29,345 bases of DNA, taken from CAYQUC01 sp964420605 (GTDB lineage: Bacteria; Pseudomonadota; Gammaproteobacteria; UBA6429; Thiohalophilaceae). The stretch is from NCBI GenBank assembly GCA_964420605.1, contig CAYQUC010000039.1:1-29345 (forward strand), written 5' to 3'. Made by a program: the position numbers and the translations under genes. The notes beneath the pieces were generated by a model. It ran no database searches, had not been told where the DNA came from, and was given only the letters and a program-made list of their open reading frames with translations. Numbering within the stretch: the stretch's first letter is position 1; each line of letters starts with the position of its first letter. Positions 1 to 9,024 of the stretch are shown piece by piece.

Positions 1-163
1 ATTCAACCAGCGCGTCATGCCGGTAGTGTTTTTAGCCGGTATCCAGTGCTTTAAAATTAGATTGGTGCTGTTCAACACTTCGGTGCAACTGGACCCCGGC
101 TTAAAATATTACCGGGGTGACGGATTTAATTAACTTCATTTTAAAATTCAACCCGCGCGTCAT
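1..163. repeat. Palindromic intergenic repeat element
   Basis: The word attcaaccNgcgcgtcat occurs at 1-18 and again at 146-163 with one mismatch. Between the copies lie CGTCATGCCGGT (13-24) and ACCGGGGTGACG (111-122), which are near-perfect reverse complements, and an internal hairpin ACCCCGG/CCGGGGT around 93-118. The outline CGTCAT-CCGG...CCAGTG...CTGGACCCCGG...GTGACG resembles the dispersed palindromic repeats found between genes in many Proteobacteria. It lies just 3' of the minus-strand GDYXXLXY gene. The RNA could fold into a long stem, so it may also end or stabilise that transcript. Whether it is repeated elsewhere in the genome cannot be seen from this window. Confidence 0.6.
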
Positions 164-171
164 ATGACTAT

Positions 172-702
172 TTATTTTTCAGTCAAGACGCTACTTAATT
201 TTTTTAAATCTTTATCAAACATCGCAACTAGCAGTAACTCACCCTTATCATCAACACGAAACTGACCATATCGTGCAGGTTCATAATATTTTCCATGGCC
301 TTCTTGAAAGAAAAAAGCATTCGTTGCGAACTTTACTGTTCCATTACGGACACGGTAGCGTAGAATTATGTCATTATCAGATAGTACTTGATCAGAATAA
401 AGTTGCTTATACAATGCTATTTTTTTATCGTCCAATGTCACAATAACATAACCGTCTTTAGTAACAACACGATCGCGCAGGCGTTTTGGGTCAACTACTT
501 TTTCTAAGTTGGAGTATATGGTACGCGATAGACGGAATCGTAATGCCATGTAATCACCTTGCATTAACGAACGTGGGTCAACGGGTCTTAGTTCAAGATA
601 GACTATTTTACCATTAGCTAAATGCTGTTCCTTAGCCATGATAGACCAATTTATGATTACGAATACCACCACCATCCAAATCAATGCAATTTTTTTATTC
701 AT
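172..702 (-). CDS. GDYXXLXY family membrane-anchored protein
   Basis: This 176-residue protein has an N-terminal hydrophobic anchor (about residues 6-23) and an extracytoplasmic part. The family motif reads GDYMALRF at residues 49-56, preceded by LELRPVDPRSLMQ. The family (GDYXXLXY protein) has no known biochemical function. It is known to be encoded beside DUF2157 and DUF4401 membrane proteins, as it is here. The start is supported by GGAG 8 nt upstream of the ATG at 702. The gene begins inside the last codons of the DUF4401 gene (8-nt overlap), so it is the third gene of a translationally coupled operon. I infer that the three form a membrane complex. The family assignment is firm and the role unknown. 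Confidence 0.9.
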   Translation of the reverse strand: MNKKIALIWMVVVFVIINWSIMAKEQHLANGKIVYLELRPVDPRSLMQGDYMALRFRLSRTIYSNLEKVVDPKRLRDRVVTKDGYVIVTLDDKKIALYKQLYSDQVLSDNDIILRYRVRNGTVKFATNAFFFQEGHGKYYEPARYGQFRVDDKGELLLVAMFDKDLKKLSSVLTEK

Positions 703-1780
703 GCACTGACTCCGATGTTTTGAATAATTTATTTAATAACAACCAGCGCATTAACAGTAATAGTAAACCTAACACAAACAATGTTATCGATTTTTCAAGT
801 AAGGTTATTTCCAGATAGTAATAATAGAGTGATACAAAATAAAGTAGGAATACGATACCTAAGCCCTGTAATACTCGGTTACTTGCGGCAAAACCGAGTA
901 TTAAAATAATCATGCCAGTGGTTATACTGGCGGCAAATAGAGAAACTATCGAGAACAACAATGCAGCAGCAAATGCACTCAATGCAACTTTTCCTGACAG
1001 ACTTTGGTTGGATCGAATTAATAACTGCCAAACAACATACCACAAAACCAGTACCGCAATAGCTTCGGCCATCCAGGGTGTTAACCAGGGCAGTAAATTG
1101 TCATACTGTGGCCTAAAGTAATGAATTTTAGTTTCTAACCATGCTACTGATTCGGTAATAATTAGCCCTAGTACTAAACCGTATGCAATAGCTTGAATTA
1201 TTTTAATGTACTTTGGGTATCGAAACTCGTTTAACCACAATATAGCGACCAACAATAACACCACACTCAAAAAAACGTAATCTAAGCCCATCGAAGATAA
1301 ACCTATCGACGTCGTGAACACTGCAAAACAGGCAGAGAAAACGCGGTGTACAAAGTTGGGCATTATTATTGCCAGTGTCAAGTGAAGTAATGCGACTAAT
1401 AGCCATGGTGTTAAGTCAGATAGCGTTTTATTAAAATAAAATATTGAAAATATCAGGAAACCCTGCCCAGCCATACTGATGGCTAAACCCAAGTGTTCAA
1501 AAAATTCATTTTTTGGAATGCGCAAGATAATGAATGCAACGACCAATAACGTAATGCCGGTGATACTTGCTCCAACAATATTGTCTATTAAAAATTCAAA
1601 TAAAATAGCAATAAAAAGAAAAAGGAACAGTGCTGCAATCCAACCTGATAGACCGAGTAACGTTTTTACATACCAAGGTGAGTTACTATTGTCTAAGAAT
1701 TCAGATGTTGGACTACTATTACCATGAACAATATCAGCGTCAGACAAAATTGACCACAATTGATTCATTTTTTCACTCAT
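695..1780 (-). CDS. DUF4401 multi-pass membrane protein
   Basis: An integral membrane protein of 361 residues, hydrophobic almost throughout, with roughly ten predicted spans and a short soluble N-terminus (SEKMNQLWSIL...). It matches the DUF4401 type that accompanies DUF2157 and GDYXXLXY proteins; the function is unknown. I prefer the ATG at 1780, which overlaps the TGA of the upstream DUF2157 gene as ATGA, the usual form of translational coupling. A GTG three codons further upstream (1789) is possible but less likely. It is the middle gene of the trio and overlaps both neighbours. No catalytic or metal-binding motif stands out. Confidence 0.88.
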   Translation of the reverse strand: MSEKMNQLWSILSDADIVHGNSSPTSEFLDNSNSPWYVKTLLGLSGWIAALFLFLFIAILFEFLIDNIVGASITGITLLVVAFIILRIPKNEFFEHLGLAISMAGQGFLIFSIFYFNKTLSDLTPWLLVALLHLTLAIIMPNFVHRVFSACFAVFTTSIGLSSMGLDYVFLSVVLLLVAILWLNEFRYPKYIKIIQAIAYGLVLGLIITESVAWLETKIHYFRPQYDNLLPWLTPWMAEAIAVLVLWYVVWQLLIRSNQSLSGKVALSAFAAALLFSIVSLFAASITTGMIILILGFAASNRVLQGLGIVFLLYFVSLYYYYLEITLLEKSITLFVLGLLLLLMRWLLLNKLFKTSESVHE

Positions 1781-2763
1781 GACAACCACTCACGATGGAC
1801 TTTGCGCAACCAGATGGCGGAGCCCGTGCCAAGTGCAATAACTAACAGTGATAGAAATAAAAATAAACTTGGTGTATCGCTACGTAATAACAATTTTGAT
1901 GCGTATGAAACCACCACGATACTGAGCATTAAACAACAACCCGCTAACATAAAAAGATCGCGCTTCACTATTCGATACAAGTAAAATATCGTTGTTAACC
2001 AAATAGTCCAGATAAATATTGGGATTATAGTTAAACCATGTTCAAATAATGAATATACCACTAACCAAGTGATACTGAATCCTGAGATTACCGCTAACAA
2101 TCTAACCGCCCATCGTTCTGCGAGGCAGGTAAATCGAGTTGCAGAATATTCCCAAACAAATAATGCACTAGCGTTAATGCCGAATAATATCCAGTACAGT
2201 GTCATATCCGAACTAAATATCACCAATAGTAGGTTTCGAAATACCGTAAAATACAGCACGGTAGATAAATTAATGAGTAATAACCACATCATCCATAACG
2301 TTGAAAATCGCGCGACTATAACCCAAGGAGTTATCAACACAGTCCAATAAAAAAACAATTGCCACGGATCTGCGCCAGTTTGGTAAGTTTGACCATACAA
2401 AGCCAATAACACCCCAAGGAAAATCGATAATACTAATAACGCTATTTTTCCACCGAAATTTTTAGACGGTTTTGCATCGGCGATAGTCCAATAACTAAAC
2501 ACAGCTAGAACCATAACGACTTCAACAAGACCAAACTTCGCAAAGCGGCCGATATCATTCCAGTTAAATGCGATAAAAAACACGGCTGATAATGCTAGCG
2601 ATAAACCACCAAGTAACAGTAAAAAACGATCCATAAAATTTAGCCATGACTGACCATTCGGCGTGACTTTTGAGACTCGAAGTGCTTCATTTATTTTTTC
2701 AGGGGCTATTGTACCTAGACGAATAAAATTGATAATTTGTTTGCGTATTGACAACATATCCAC
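1777..2763 (-). CDS. DUF2157 membrane protein
   Basis: First gene of the minus-strand trio. The N-terminal 45 residues are soluble and amphipathic (IRKQIINFIRLGTIAPEKINEALRV...), followed by about ten hydrophobic segments, the arrangement typical of DUF2157 proteins. The function is unknown. The longest frame starts with GTG at 2763. An ATG two codons later (2757) could serve instead, and no clear Shine-Dalgarno sequence decides between them. The gene ends in TGA overlapping the ATG of the DUF4401 gene. The 237-bp gap to the divergent HD-domain gene must contain the promoter, but no box pair there is convincing. Confidence 0.87.
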   Translation of the reverse strand: MDMLSIRKQIINFIRLGTIAPEKINEALRVSKVTPNGQSWLNFMDRFLLLLGGLSLALSAVFFIAFNWNDIGRFAKFGLVEVVMVLAVFSYWTIADAKPSKNFGGKIALLVLSIFLGVLLALYGQTYQTGADPWQLFFYWTVLITPWVIVARFSTLWMMWLLLINLSTVLYFTVFRNLLLVIFSSDMTLYWILFGINASALFVWEYSATRFTCLAERWAVRLLAVISGFSITWLVVYSLFEHGLTIIPIFIWTIWLTTIFYLYRIVKRDLFMLAGCCLMLSIVVVSYASKLLLRSDTPSLFLFLSLLVIALGTGSAIWLRKVHREWLS

Positions 2764-3000
2764 ATAGTAGACTATATATACTGCTCAAATCAAAAATATA
2801 TAACCTGCTTCCCTATATATATCAGTGGCCTACATCCATACCGGTTTAGAACCGTTTTATTTGTGAATTTCGGGAGACGATACTCATTATAATCGCACTT
2901 TTTTAGTCACGTCAGCTTTTTAAATGGTAACATTGTTACTAAATCAATATTGCTTATGGATTTAAATTTATAATTTAAACACCTGTAAACTGAGAAAAAC

Positions 3001-3636
3001 ATGTCAAATGATATTCAGCTGCTAGAAAATCGATGGAATGATCTATTCACCACCCAAGACTCTACTATAGTATCTGAGCTCTATTCTAATTTAATACAAA
3101 AATATAACGAGGGAAACCGGCATTACCATCGCATTGAGCACATACAAGATTGTTTTGAGAAATTTGATTACATTAAAGAAAATTTATCTGATCAAAATAA
3201 TGTTGCGTTGGCTATTTGGTTTCACGATGTAATATACACAGCACAGGATAACGAAAATGAATATCAAAGTGCACTATATGCCAGACACTGTTTAAAAAAA
3301 TTAAACTTTGATTCAATTTCTATTTTAAAAATAGAACGCTTAATATTATTAACAAAACATCCTTCCTTCCCGATTACTAATGATGACAAATATTTATTGG
3401 ATATCGACTTATCTATTTTAGGTTCTGAACCAACTAAATATGAGCAATATTCGGCTGCGATACGTAAAGAATACCAACATGTGCCTCTGGAGCTATATCG
3501 AGATACCCGTAAAAAAATATTAAAAAGTATTATCGATAAAAACTCGATATTTGAAACCGAGTATTTTATATCTAAATTTCAACATCAAGCTATAGAAAAT
3601 GTTACCCGAGAGATACTATCTTTAGAAGATCAATAA
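3001..3636 (+). CDS. HD-superfamily metal-dependent phosphohydrolase
   Basis: A 211-residue soluble protein of the COG4339 type (predicted HD-superfamily metal-dependent hydrolase). Visible motifs are RHYHRIEHI (residues 40-48), the metal-binding HD pair in WFHDVIY (H75, D76), TKHP (118-121) and the downstream DIDLSILG (134-141) that supplies a further aspartate. Members are thought to hydrolyse phosphoesters, but the substrate is not known. A weak GAG lies 8 nt before the ATG. The gene stands alone and ends 13 bp from the convergent YkgJ gene, with no clear terminator between them. Confidence 0.88.
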   Translation: MSNDIQLLENRWNDLFTTQDSTIVSELYSNLIQKYNEGNRHYHRIEHIQDCFEKFDYIKENLSDQNNVALAIWFHDVIYTAQDNENEYQSALYARHCLKKLNFDSISILKIERLILLTKHPSFPITNDDKYLLDIDLSILGSEPTKYEQYSAAIRKEYQHVPLELYRDTRKKILKSIIDKNSIFETEYFISKFQHQAIENVTREILSLEDQ

Positions 3637-3649
3637 CCTGAACAACTCA

Positions 3650-4063
3650 TTAGTCGGTAAGTCGGCGGTCCCATTTTTTAAATCGATTTTGACAGTATTT
3701 TAACAACGATTCATAACCATCAAAGAATAATTCAAAACCGTCTTCTGCCGGTGCATCAAACTCACAATAATTATTTTTATAATCACGACACACTTGTGGC
3801 CGAGTCTCATAAATTCCGCAACTGCCATTTTTTTGCAAAAATTGGCATTTATTTAAGATCAATAAAAACCAGCCATCTTCATCTTTGTAAGCCTGAATAT
3901 TGCTATGGGCCATTTGCCATAATAAGTGATCAAAATCATCCATTTTTCGAGGTGAATCTATCTGTTGCGTGGTATAGCTACAACATATTGTTCCAGGACA
4001 AAAACTGCATTTAGTTTCTGTTGGAAGTTTATCTGGGCTGATGGTAACGTTCATATCGAGCAT
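3650..4063 (-). CDS. YkgJ-family cysteine cluster protein
   Basis: A 137-residue cytoplasmic protein with eight cysteines arranged as in YkgJ (UPF0153) proteins. The first group is CSFCPGTICC (C19, C22, C27, C28), followed by C73, C82, C92 and C100 in CQF...CGIYETRPQVCRDY...C. The family is expected to bind zinc or an Fe-S cluster, but no reaction is established. The start at 4063 is supported by AAAGG a few bases upstream. It is monocistronic and convergent with the HD gene. Confidence 0.88.
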   Translation of the reverse strand: MLDMNVTISPDKLPTETKCSFCPGTICCSYTTQQIDSPRKMDDFDHLLWQMAHSNIQAYKDEDGWFLLILNKCQFLQKNGSCGIYETRPQVCRDYKNNYCEFDAPAEDGFELFFDGYESLLKYCQNRFKKWDRRLTD

Positions 4064-4158
4064 TTGACCTTTTAAAGAATACGATTAGATGACAGTATAA
4101 CAAACAGTATATGCCTTAATAAAATGTTATTTAGATTAACTTGATATAAACTAAGCTC

Positions 4159-6258
4159 ATGATTAAACAAAAAAGTAAGCTCAATAAAGAAAAACTCATT
4201 AACAACCCAGAATTCACCCAAGCGTTGTTTCGGCTTGCAATCTGGCTTACCATATCAACATTAATTTGGATTCAATTTGCAGGGGAACTCGACAAATTGC
4301 AGCTCCAAAATTATGTTGCTTTTATGATTTTGTTTCTTATCGTTTCTATCAGTATTTTAATCTCAATTTTAATTATCCCACAATCAACTGTACGACCCTA
4401 TTTAACAAGTATTCTTGATATGAGCAGTGTTAGTTACACAATGCTATTGACTGCCTCGGGACCCTTTAGTGCTTATTATTTGTTATTTCCATGGATTTTC
4501 GTTGGTTACGGCACTCGCTATAGTCGAGGCCCTTTATTTGTCTCTGCAAGCATCGGTTTAATTGGATACTTGTATGTCCTATGGTCATTTGAAAGCTGGT
4601 ATAACGATGCCTTCTCTTCAACACTGTATACTTTATTTCTTATTATATTGCCGTTATACGTAAACAAGATGATGTCAAAATTACGTACCACACAGCAACA
4701 AGCCATCGTAGCCAATAATATAAAAAGTGAATTTTTAACCGCCATGAGTCACGAAATTCGTACCCCGATGAGTGGCATTATCGGCATGACCAGTTTACTC
4801 GAAAGTACCAAACTGGATCAAACCCAAACAGAATACGTTATGGCACTACAACAAAGTTCGGCGGCTTTATCATCGTTAATAAATGATATATTAGATGTAT
4901 CAAAAATTGAATCCGGTAAACAGCATTTACAAAATGTTCAATTTAACTTATCCAATTTAATTCACAGCACCGTTCAAATTTTTACTCCGATGGCCAATGC
5001 AAAAGGCATCGATCTAATTAGTTGTATTCATCCCACAATACCGCTCACAGTAGACGGTGATCCAGATAAATTGCGTCAGATAATATTAAACTTATTAAGC
5101 AATGCTGTAAAATTTACCGATGAAGGTGAAGTTAGTATTAAAACAAGTATTGTAAATAATAAGTCAGACGAATTAATCAGGATTAGAATTGAAGTTCGTG
5201 ATACCGGACTTGGAATACCTAACCAACAATTAGAAAAAATATTTGAACCTTTTTATCAAGGAAAAAATATTAGTCCAAGCAAACATTCGGGTACCGGCTT
5301 AGGCACCACAATATCACATAAACTCACTTCCTTAATGAATGGTGAAATAGCGGCTTGTAGTAATGAAAATAAGGGCAGCATATTCTGGGTCGAAATACCG
5401 TATTACCATTTAAAACAACAGTCAGAAATTAGTTTGACTAATACTAAAACCACTAACATAGTTGTATTAGACAACAATAAATCCAGTATTGAATCAATTG
5501 AAATTTACTTACACTCATTAGGTGTCACACCAACAATGTTTACCAATGAAGTATCGGTTATTAATTATTTGCAAGAACAGGCTAATACTAGTCCAACTAC
5601 GATCATTTTATCTGAATCGAATATTTTACCGGACTTAAGTTCATTTGCTCAACAATTAAAAAAACAATTTTCATCAACAATTAAATTACTGTTGATTAGC
5701 AATATAGAAAACATTCATACCGTCAATAATGAACATAAGGAGCTGTTTGATGATTACATAGTACGACCATTTGATGTTTTAAAATTAAAACAGGTGATAG
5801 AGTTATTAGACTTAGATGAAATAAAGTCAGAAAAATTTGGCCGTCACAATCAGCCAGTTTTAGCGAAAAACACTCCCTGTTATTCTATTTTAATTGCTGA
5901 AGACAACGACATTAATGCAAAAATCATATGCACTTTTTTAGAACAAGAAGGACACACTACACAACGTGTCATATCGGGCATCGAAGTTCTTAATGAATTA
6001 ATCAAAACAAAGTATGACTTGGTGTTTATGGACATGAAAATGTTCGATGTGGATGGCGTGGAAGCAACCCGTCGTTGGCGACAACAAGATATAGAGGCTG
6101 AGACCATTTGTAGCAATATTGATATTCCAATTGTTGCATTAACAGCCAATGCCACACCGGAAGATCAAACTTTATGCCTAAATGCTGGCATGAATAAATT
6201 CTTAGCAAAACCCATATCGAAAGGTGATATGATCGATGTTATTAAGCAATTAGTATAA
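4159..6258 (+). CDS. Hybrid sensor histidine kinase with a degenerate and an intact receiver, RpfC-like input domain
   Basis: 699 residues. An N-terminal membrane region (about residues 22-170, five to seven spans) precedes the HisKA segment EFLTAMSHEIRTPMSG with phospho-acceptor H198. The HATPase domain shows the N box NLLSNAVKF (N315), DTGLGIP (348-354), IFEPFYQ and GTGLG (378-382). Residues 432-550 fold like a receiver, but the phosphorylation position appears to be Ser (ILSES, about S485) and the usual Lys is Arg (VRP), so it is probably inactive. The last 125 residues are an intact receiver with E581/D582, D625, T662 and K684. There is no Hpt domain, so phosphate must pass to a separate protein. 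The N-terminus and domain order recall RpfC, the DSF sensor; this is a suggestion only. The CPBP gene follows after 23 bp. Confidence 0.92.
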   Translation: MIKQKSKLNKEKLINNPEFTQALFRLAIWLTISTLIWIQFAGELDKLQLQNYVAFMILFLIVSISILISILIIPQSTVRPYLTSILDMSSVSYTMLLTASGPFSAYYLLFPWIFVGYGTRYSRGPLFVSASIGLIGYLYVLWSFESWYNDAFSSTLYTLFLIILPLYVNKMMSKLRTTQQQAIVANNIKSEFLTAMSHEIRTPMSGIIGMTSLLESTKLDQTQTEYVMALQQSSAALSSLINDILDVSKIESGKQHLQNVQFNLSNLIHSTVQIFTPMANAKGIDLISCIHPTIPLTVDGDPDKLRQIILNLLSNAVKFTDEGEVSIKTSIVNNKSDELIRIRIEVRDTGLGIPNQQLEKIFEPFYQGKNISPSKHSGTGLGTTISHKLTSLMNGEIAACSNENKGSIFWVEIPYYHLKQQSEISLTNTKTTNIVVLDNNKSSIESIEIYLHSLGVTPTMFTNEVSVINYLQEQANTSPTTIILSESNILPDLSSFAQQLKKQFSSTIKLLLISNIENIHTVNNEHKELFDDYIVRPFDVLKLKQVIELLDLDEIKSEKFGRHNQPVLAKNTPCYSILIAEDNDINAKIICTFLEQEGHTTQRVISGIEVLNELIKTKYDLVFMDMKMFDVDGVEATRRWRQQDIEAETICSNIDIPIVALTANATPEDQTLCLNAGMNKFLAKPISKGDMIDVIKQLV

Positions 6259-6281
6259 CGTTAAAAACGCATCCTCAAAAC

Positions 6282-6734
6282 ATGACAGTACAATCAAAAC
6301 CATTATCGTATTTAATTAAAGATCCTTTTATCTGGAGAGTAACAAGTCTGGCGTGTTTATTTTGGTTTGTATTGTCGTTTTATATACCCATCACTCGTAA
6401 TTTGAGTTGGCCGCTGTTAACACCGCTGCTTTTTGTCATGCCCGTTATTATCTATCCGGTTCTAGAAGAAATTGTTTTTCGTGGTGCGGTGATGGATTTT
6501 TTTAGAACTAAAACACCGGGCATCGTTTTTTTTTACTTAACGAAAGCCAATATTTTTGCGAGTGTGATATTCACTTCTCTGCATTTTATTTATCACCCGC
6601 CATTATGGGCTAGCGCAGTGTTTATTCCTTCGTTATTATTTGGGCTTGCTAAAGAACGCTACCAAAGTTTAATACCACCAATTTTACTGCACGTGTTTTT
6701 TAATGCGGGATATTATTGGTTGTTTGCTTATTGA
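6282..6734 (+). CDS. CPBP-family intramembrane glutamic protease (short form)
   Basis: A 150-residue membrane protein with the three motifs of CPBP (CAAX protease/bacteriocin-processing, Abi) proteins: EEIVFRG (E62, E63, R67), the His of FTSLHF (H101) and HVFFNAG (H137, N141). These residues form the glutamate/histidine catalytic site within the membrane. The protein is short for the family, with about four or five spans, and is of the size of small CPBP proteases dedicated to a C-terminal sorting signal. I saw no matching substrate tail in this window. No Shine-Dalgarno sequence is evident. The 23-bp spacing suggests co-transcription with the hybrid kinase. Confidence 0.85.
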   Translation: MTVQSKPLSYLIKDPFIWRVTSLACLFWFVLSFYIPITRNLSWPLLTPLLFVMPVIIYPVLEEIVFRGAVMDFFRTKTPGIVFFYLTKANIFASVIFTSLHFIYHPPLWASAVFIPSLLFGLAKERYQSLIPPILLHVFFNAGYYWLFAY

Positions 6735-6876
6735 TTAACCTGAACTCGGGATACTACTATTTCGAATGAGAGCATTCTTAATATCTCGGCTCTAGCCCTT
6801 CCATATCCTAACGTAGGTGCACGTATTAAAAATAAAACTGTTACTGTAGTAACGTCTAATCACTAGTTCATCTTAA

Positions 6877-7326
6877 TTAGCCTGAAGACTTTACTTGTAA
6901 CCAAAAAGTAACCGGACCATCATTAACTAGTGCAATTTTCATATCAGCACCAAACTGTCCTGTGTCTATCTGGTTATACTGGCGTTTTGATTGAGTAATA
7001 AAATAGTCGTAAAGTAACTTTCCGTGTTGCGGTGGCGCGGCTGAGGTAAAGCTGGGACGATTGCCTTTATTGGTGTTGGCTGCAAGAGTAAATTGAGGAA
7101 CAACTAAAACACCGCCAGTGATGTCCCTGACATTTAAGTTCATTTTATCCTGCTCGTCTGAAAAAATACGATAATTTAATACACGTTCGAGTAATCGATC
7201 CGACTGTGCTTCACTATCGTGTTTTTCAACACCAAGAAACACTAACAAGCCTTGTTGAATGTCAGCAATTTTTTCATCGCCGACCGTAACGCTTGCCTGT
7301 GTTACTCGTTGTAATAACGCTATCAT
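6877..7326 (-). CDS. dtd: D-aminoacyl-tRNA deacylase
   Basis: A 149-residue protein, close to the usual 145 residues of Dtd, which removes D-amino acids from mischarged tRNA in the cytoplasm. It starts with MIALLQRVTQASVTVGDE, carries the active-site region VVPQFTLAANTNKGNRPSF (the more common form has SQFTL) and ends with the Gly-cisPro motif NDGPVTFWL, which gives chiral selectivity. It begins 3 nt after the pip stop codon, so the two are co-transcribed; the pair pip-dtd is common in gammaproteobacteria. Replacement of Ser by Pro before QFTL is the only oddity. Confidence 0.95.
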   Translation of the reverse strand: MIALLQRVTQASVTVGDEKIADIQQGLLVFLGVEKHDSEAQSDRLLERVLNYRIFSDEQDKMNLNVRDITGGVLVVPQFTLAANTNKGNRPSFTSAAPPQHGKLLYDYFITQSKRQYNQIDTGQFGADMKIALVNDGPVTFWLQVKSSG

Positions 7327-7329
7327 AAT

Positions 7330-8289
7330 TTAGGAATCGTTATTAATTCGAGACAACATATAATGTGTAGCTTTAATTAGTGCGTCTACAATACCGGGTT
7401 CACTAGCCGAATGACCTGCATCCGGTATAATTTCTAAATCGGACATTTGCCACGACTGGTGTAACTGCCAAGCACTTTCTGCGGGACAAATTACATCGTA
7501 ACGTCCTTGAATAATAATTCCCGGAATAAAATTAATTTTATCCATATTATTTAAAATTTGATTGTCAGTTAAAAAGCTATTGTTCATAAAATAATGAGAT
7601 TCGATTCGCGCTAAACTAAGCACGGTATGCATATCTGAAAAATGATCTAACACTGACCGTTTTTGAATTAAACAAGCAGTTCGCCCTTCCCATAAGGACC
7701 AGGCTTTTGCTGCAGTTAAACGTTCAATTTCGTTTTCACTGGTTAAGCGCTTGTAATAAGCCGCGACCATATTGCCGCGTTCATCTTCTGGAATCGGTTT
7801 GATAAAATCTTGCCAAAGATCGGGGAACAGGCGACTCGCGCCGTCTTGATAAAACCAGTCTATTTCTCGTTGACGACATAAAAATATACCACGCACTATC
7901 ATACCAAGTACTTTATCGGGATGACTCTGAGCGTATACCAAGGCCAAGGTAGATCCCCATGAACCACCAAATAACATCCATTGTGGTATATCCAACAACT
8001 GACGAATGGCTTCCATGTCGGCAACCAAATCTTGTGTGGTATTATTACTTAGGTCAGCATGAGGCTTTGACTTACCACTACCGCGTTGATCAAATAAAAT
8101 AATTCTATAGCGCTCGGGATCAAAAAATCGGCGATGGTAATTTTCACAGCCCGATCCTGGACCACCGTGAATAAACACAACCGGAACACCATCGGGATTG
8201 CCACATTCTTCTATGTATAATTCATGTGGTGTTGCAACCGCCAATGTGTGTGTGGCGTAAGGTTTTATTTTAGGAAACAGTTCTCGCAT
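7330..8289 (-). CDS. pip: Proline iminopeptidase
   Basis: A 319-residue alpha/beta-hydrolase of peptidase family S33 that releases N-terminal proline from peptides (EC 3.4.11.5). It has the oxyanion motif HGGPGSG (41-47), FDQRGSGKS (66-74) and the nucleophile elbow GGSWGS with S110. The other triad members are D265 in GRYDVICP and H293 in DAGHSASEPG. The length fits the family. There is no signal peptide, so it is cytoplasmic. The ATG overlaps the TAA of the upstream membrane-protein gene by one base (TAATG), and dtd follows after 3 nt. Confidence 0.95.
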   Translation of the reverse strand: MRELFPKIKPYATHTLAVATPHELYIEECGNPDGVPVVFIHGGPGSGCENYHRRFFDPERYRIILFDQRGSGKSKPHADLSNNTTQDLVADMEAIRQLLDIPQWMLFGGSWGSTLALVYAQSHPDKVLGMIVRGIFLCRQREIDWFYQDGASRLFPDLWQDFIKPIPEDERGNMVAAYYKRLTSENEIERLTAAKAWSLWEGRTACLIQKRSVLDHFSDMHTVLSLARIESHYFMNNSFLTDNQILNNMDKINFIPGIIIQGRYDVICPAESAWQLHQSWQMSDLEIIPDAGHSASEPGIVDALIKATHYMLSRINNDS

Positions 8290-8846
8290 TAATCGACCAC
8301 TACCGTGTTACTAAGCTTGAATAATGCTGTAATTCCAATAAGCAGTAAACCAAGCAAAATCGAAAACGGTCCGATGCCGGTTTCAAGTAATTGACCGGCC
8401 CACGCTAGCTCGAATACCGTTGCAAGGTATAACATGCCAGAATGCATTAGCGTTCCAACGATAAACAAAGCACTAATTAAATATTTTAACCATTTTGCAG
8501 CACTGATAAACAATAACACTAGACCAACAATAATATTTAAGACTGATTCTAAATTACCATGTGCATGTCCGCCACCTTTAATCGCGTCAATGGCTGCCGC
8601 GAAATTTAACAATTTATTTAAGCTTAAGATACCATCAGTATTGGCTTTAGCCAGCGCAATCGCCGACAGTGGCTCAAGATCTTCTTCATAGTCATCCACT
8701 GCCAAGGTCTGCAGTCGTCCTACCGACGTTTGTTTCTGTTGCGCTATTTTACCGTAGTCTTCATACATGTCGACCATCACCAACCCCAATGAGGCAGTAA
8801 AAACCAAATATATAAATCCAAATGCAATGTTATACTTACCAATCAT
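8289..8846 (-). CDS. Uncharacterised four-span membrane protein
   Basis: A 185-residue protein that I do not recognise. It has one hydrophobic segment at residues 7-25, a hydrophilic loop of about 75 residues with an acidic patch (DDYEEDLEP) and a histidine-containing GGGHAHG (91-97), then three spans (about 101-119, 122-144, 156-177). The AGGA about 10 nt upstream of the ATG at 8846 supports the start. It leads the operon with pip and dtd and is coupled to pip by a TAATG overlap. The HAHG element at the membrane surface might bind a metal, but this is speculation. Confidence 0.75.
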   Translation of the reverse strand: MIGKYNIAFGFIYLVFTASLGLVMVDMYEDYGKIAQQKQTSVGRLQTLAVDDYEEDLEPLSAIALAKANTDGILSLNKLLNFAAAIDAIKGGGHAHGNLESVLNIIVGLVLLFISAAKWLKYLISALFIVGTLMHSGMLYLATVFELAWAGQLLETGIGPFSILLGLLLIGITALFKLSNTVVVD

Positions 8847-9024
8847 TTTATTTTCCTATCGTAATAGTAATACGCTAAATTCGTTATATAAGTTCAATTC
8901 GATTATGATAACCATTACACATAGAAATACAAGATTTCTAATGAAGAATGATGATAAAATAACCAGCTAACTCGAGTCACACATCACAACAGTGATGATA
9001 ATTCATACAACAGGAAACACAATA

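Noticed and set aside
2832..2860. ACATCC-N15-CGTTTTAT before the HD-domain gene, similar to the ECF promoter motif
   Set aside because: The spacer is one base shorter, both boxes differ from the matched pair, and it lies about 140 bp from the gene; chance is more likely than a third regulon member.
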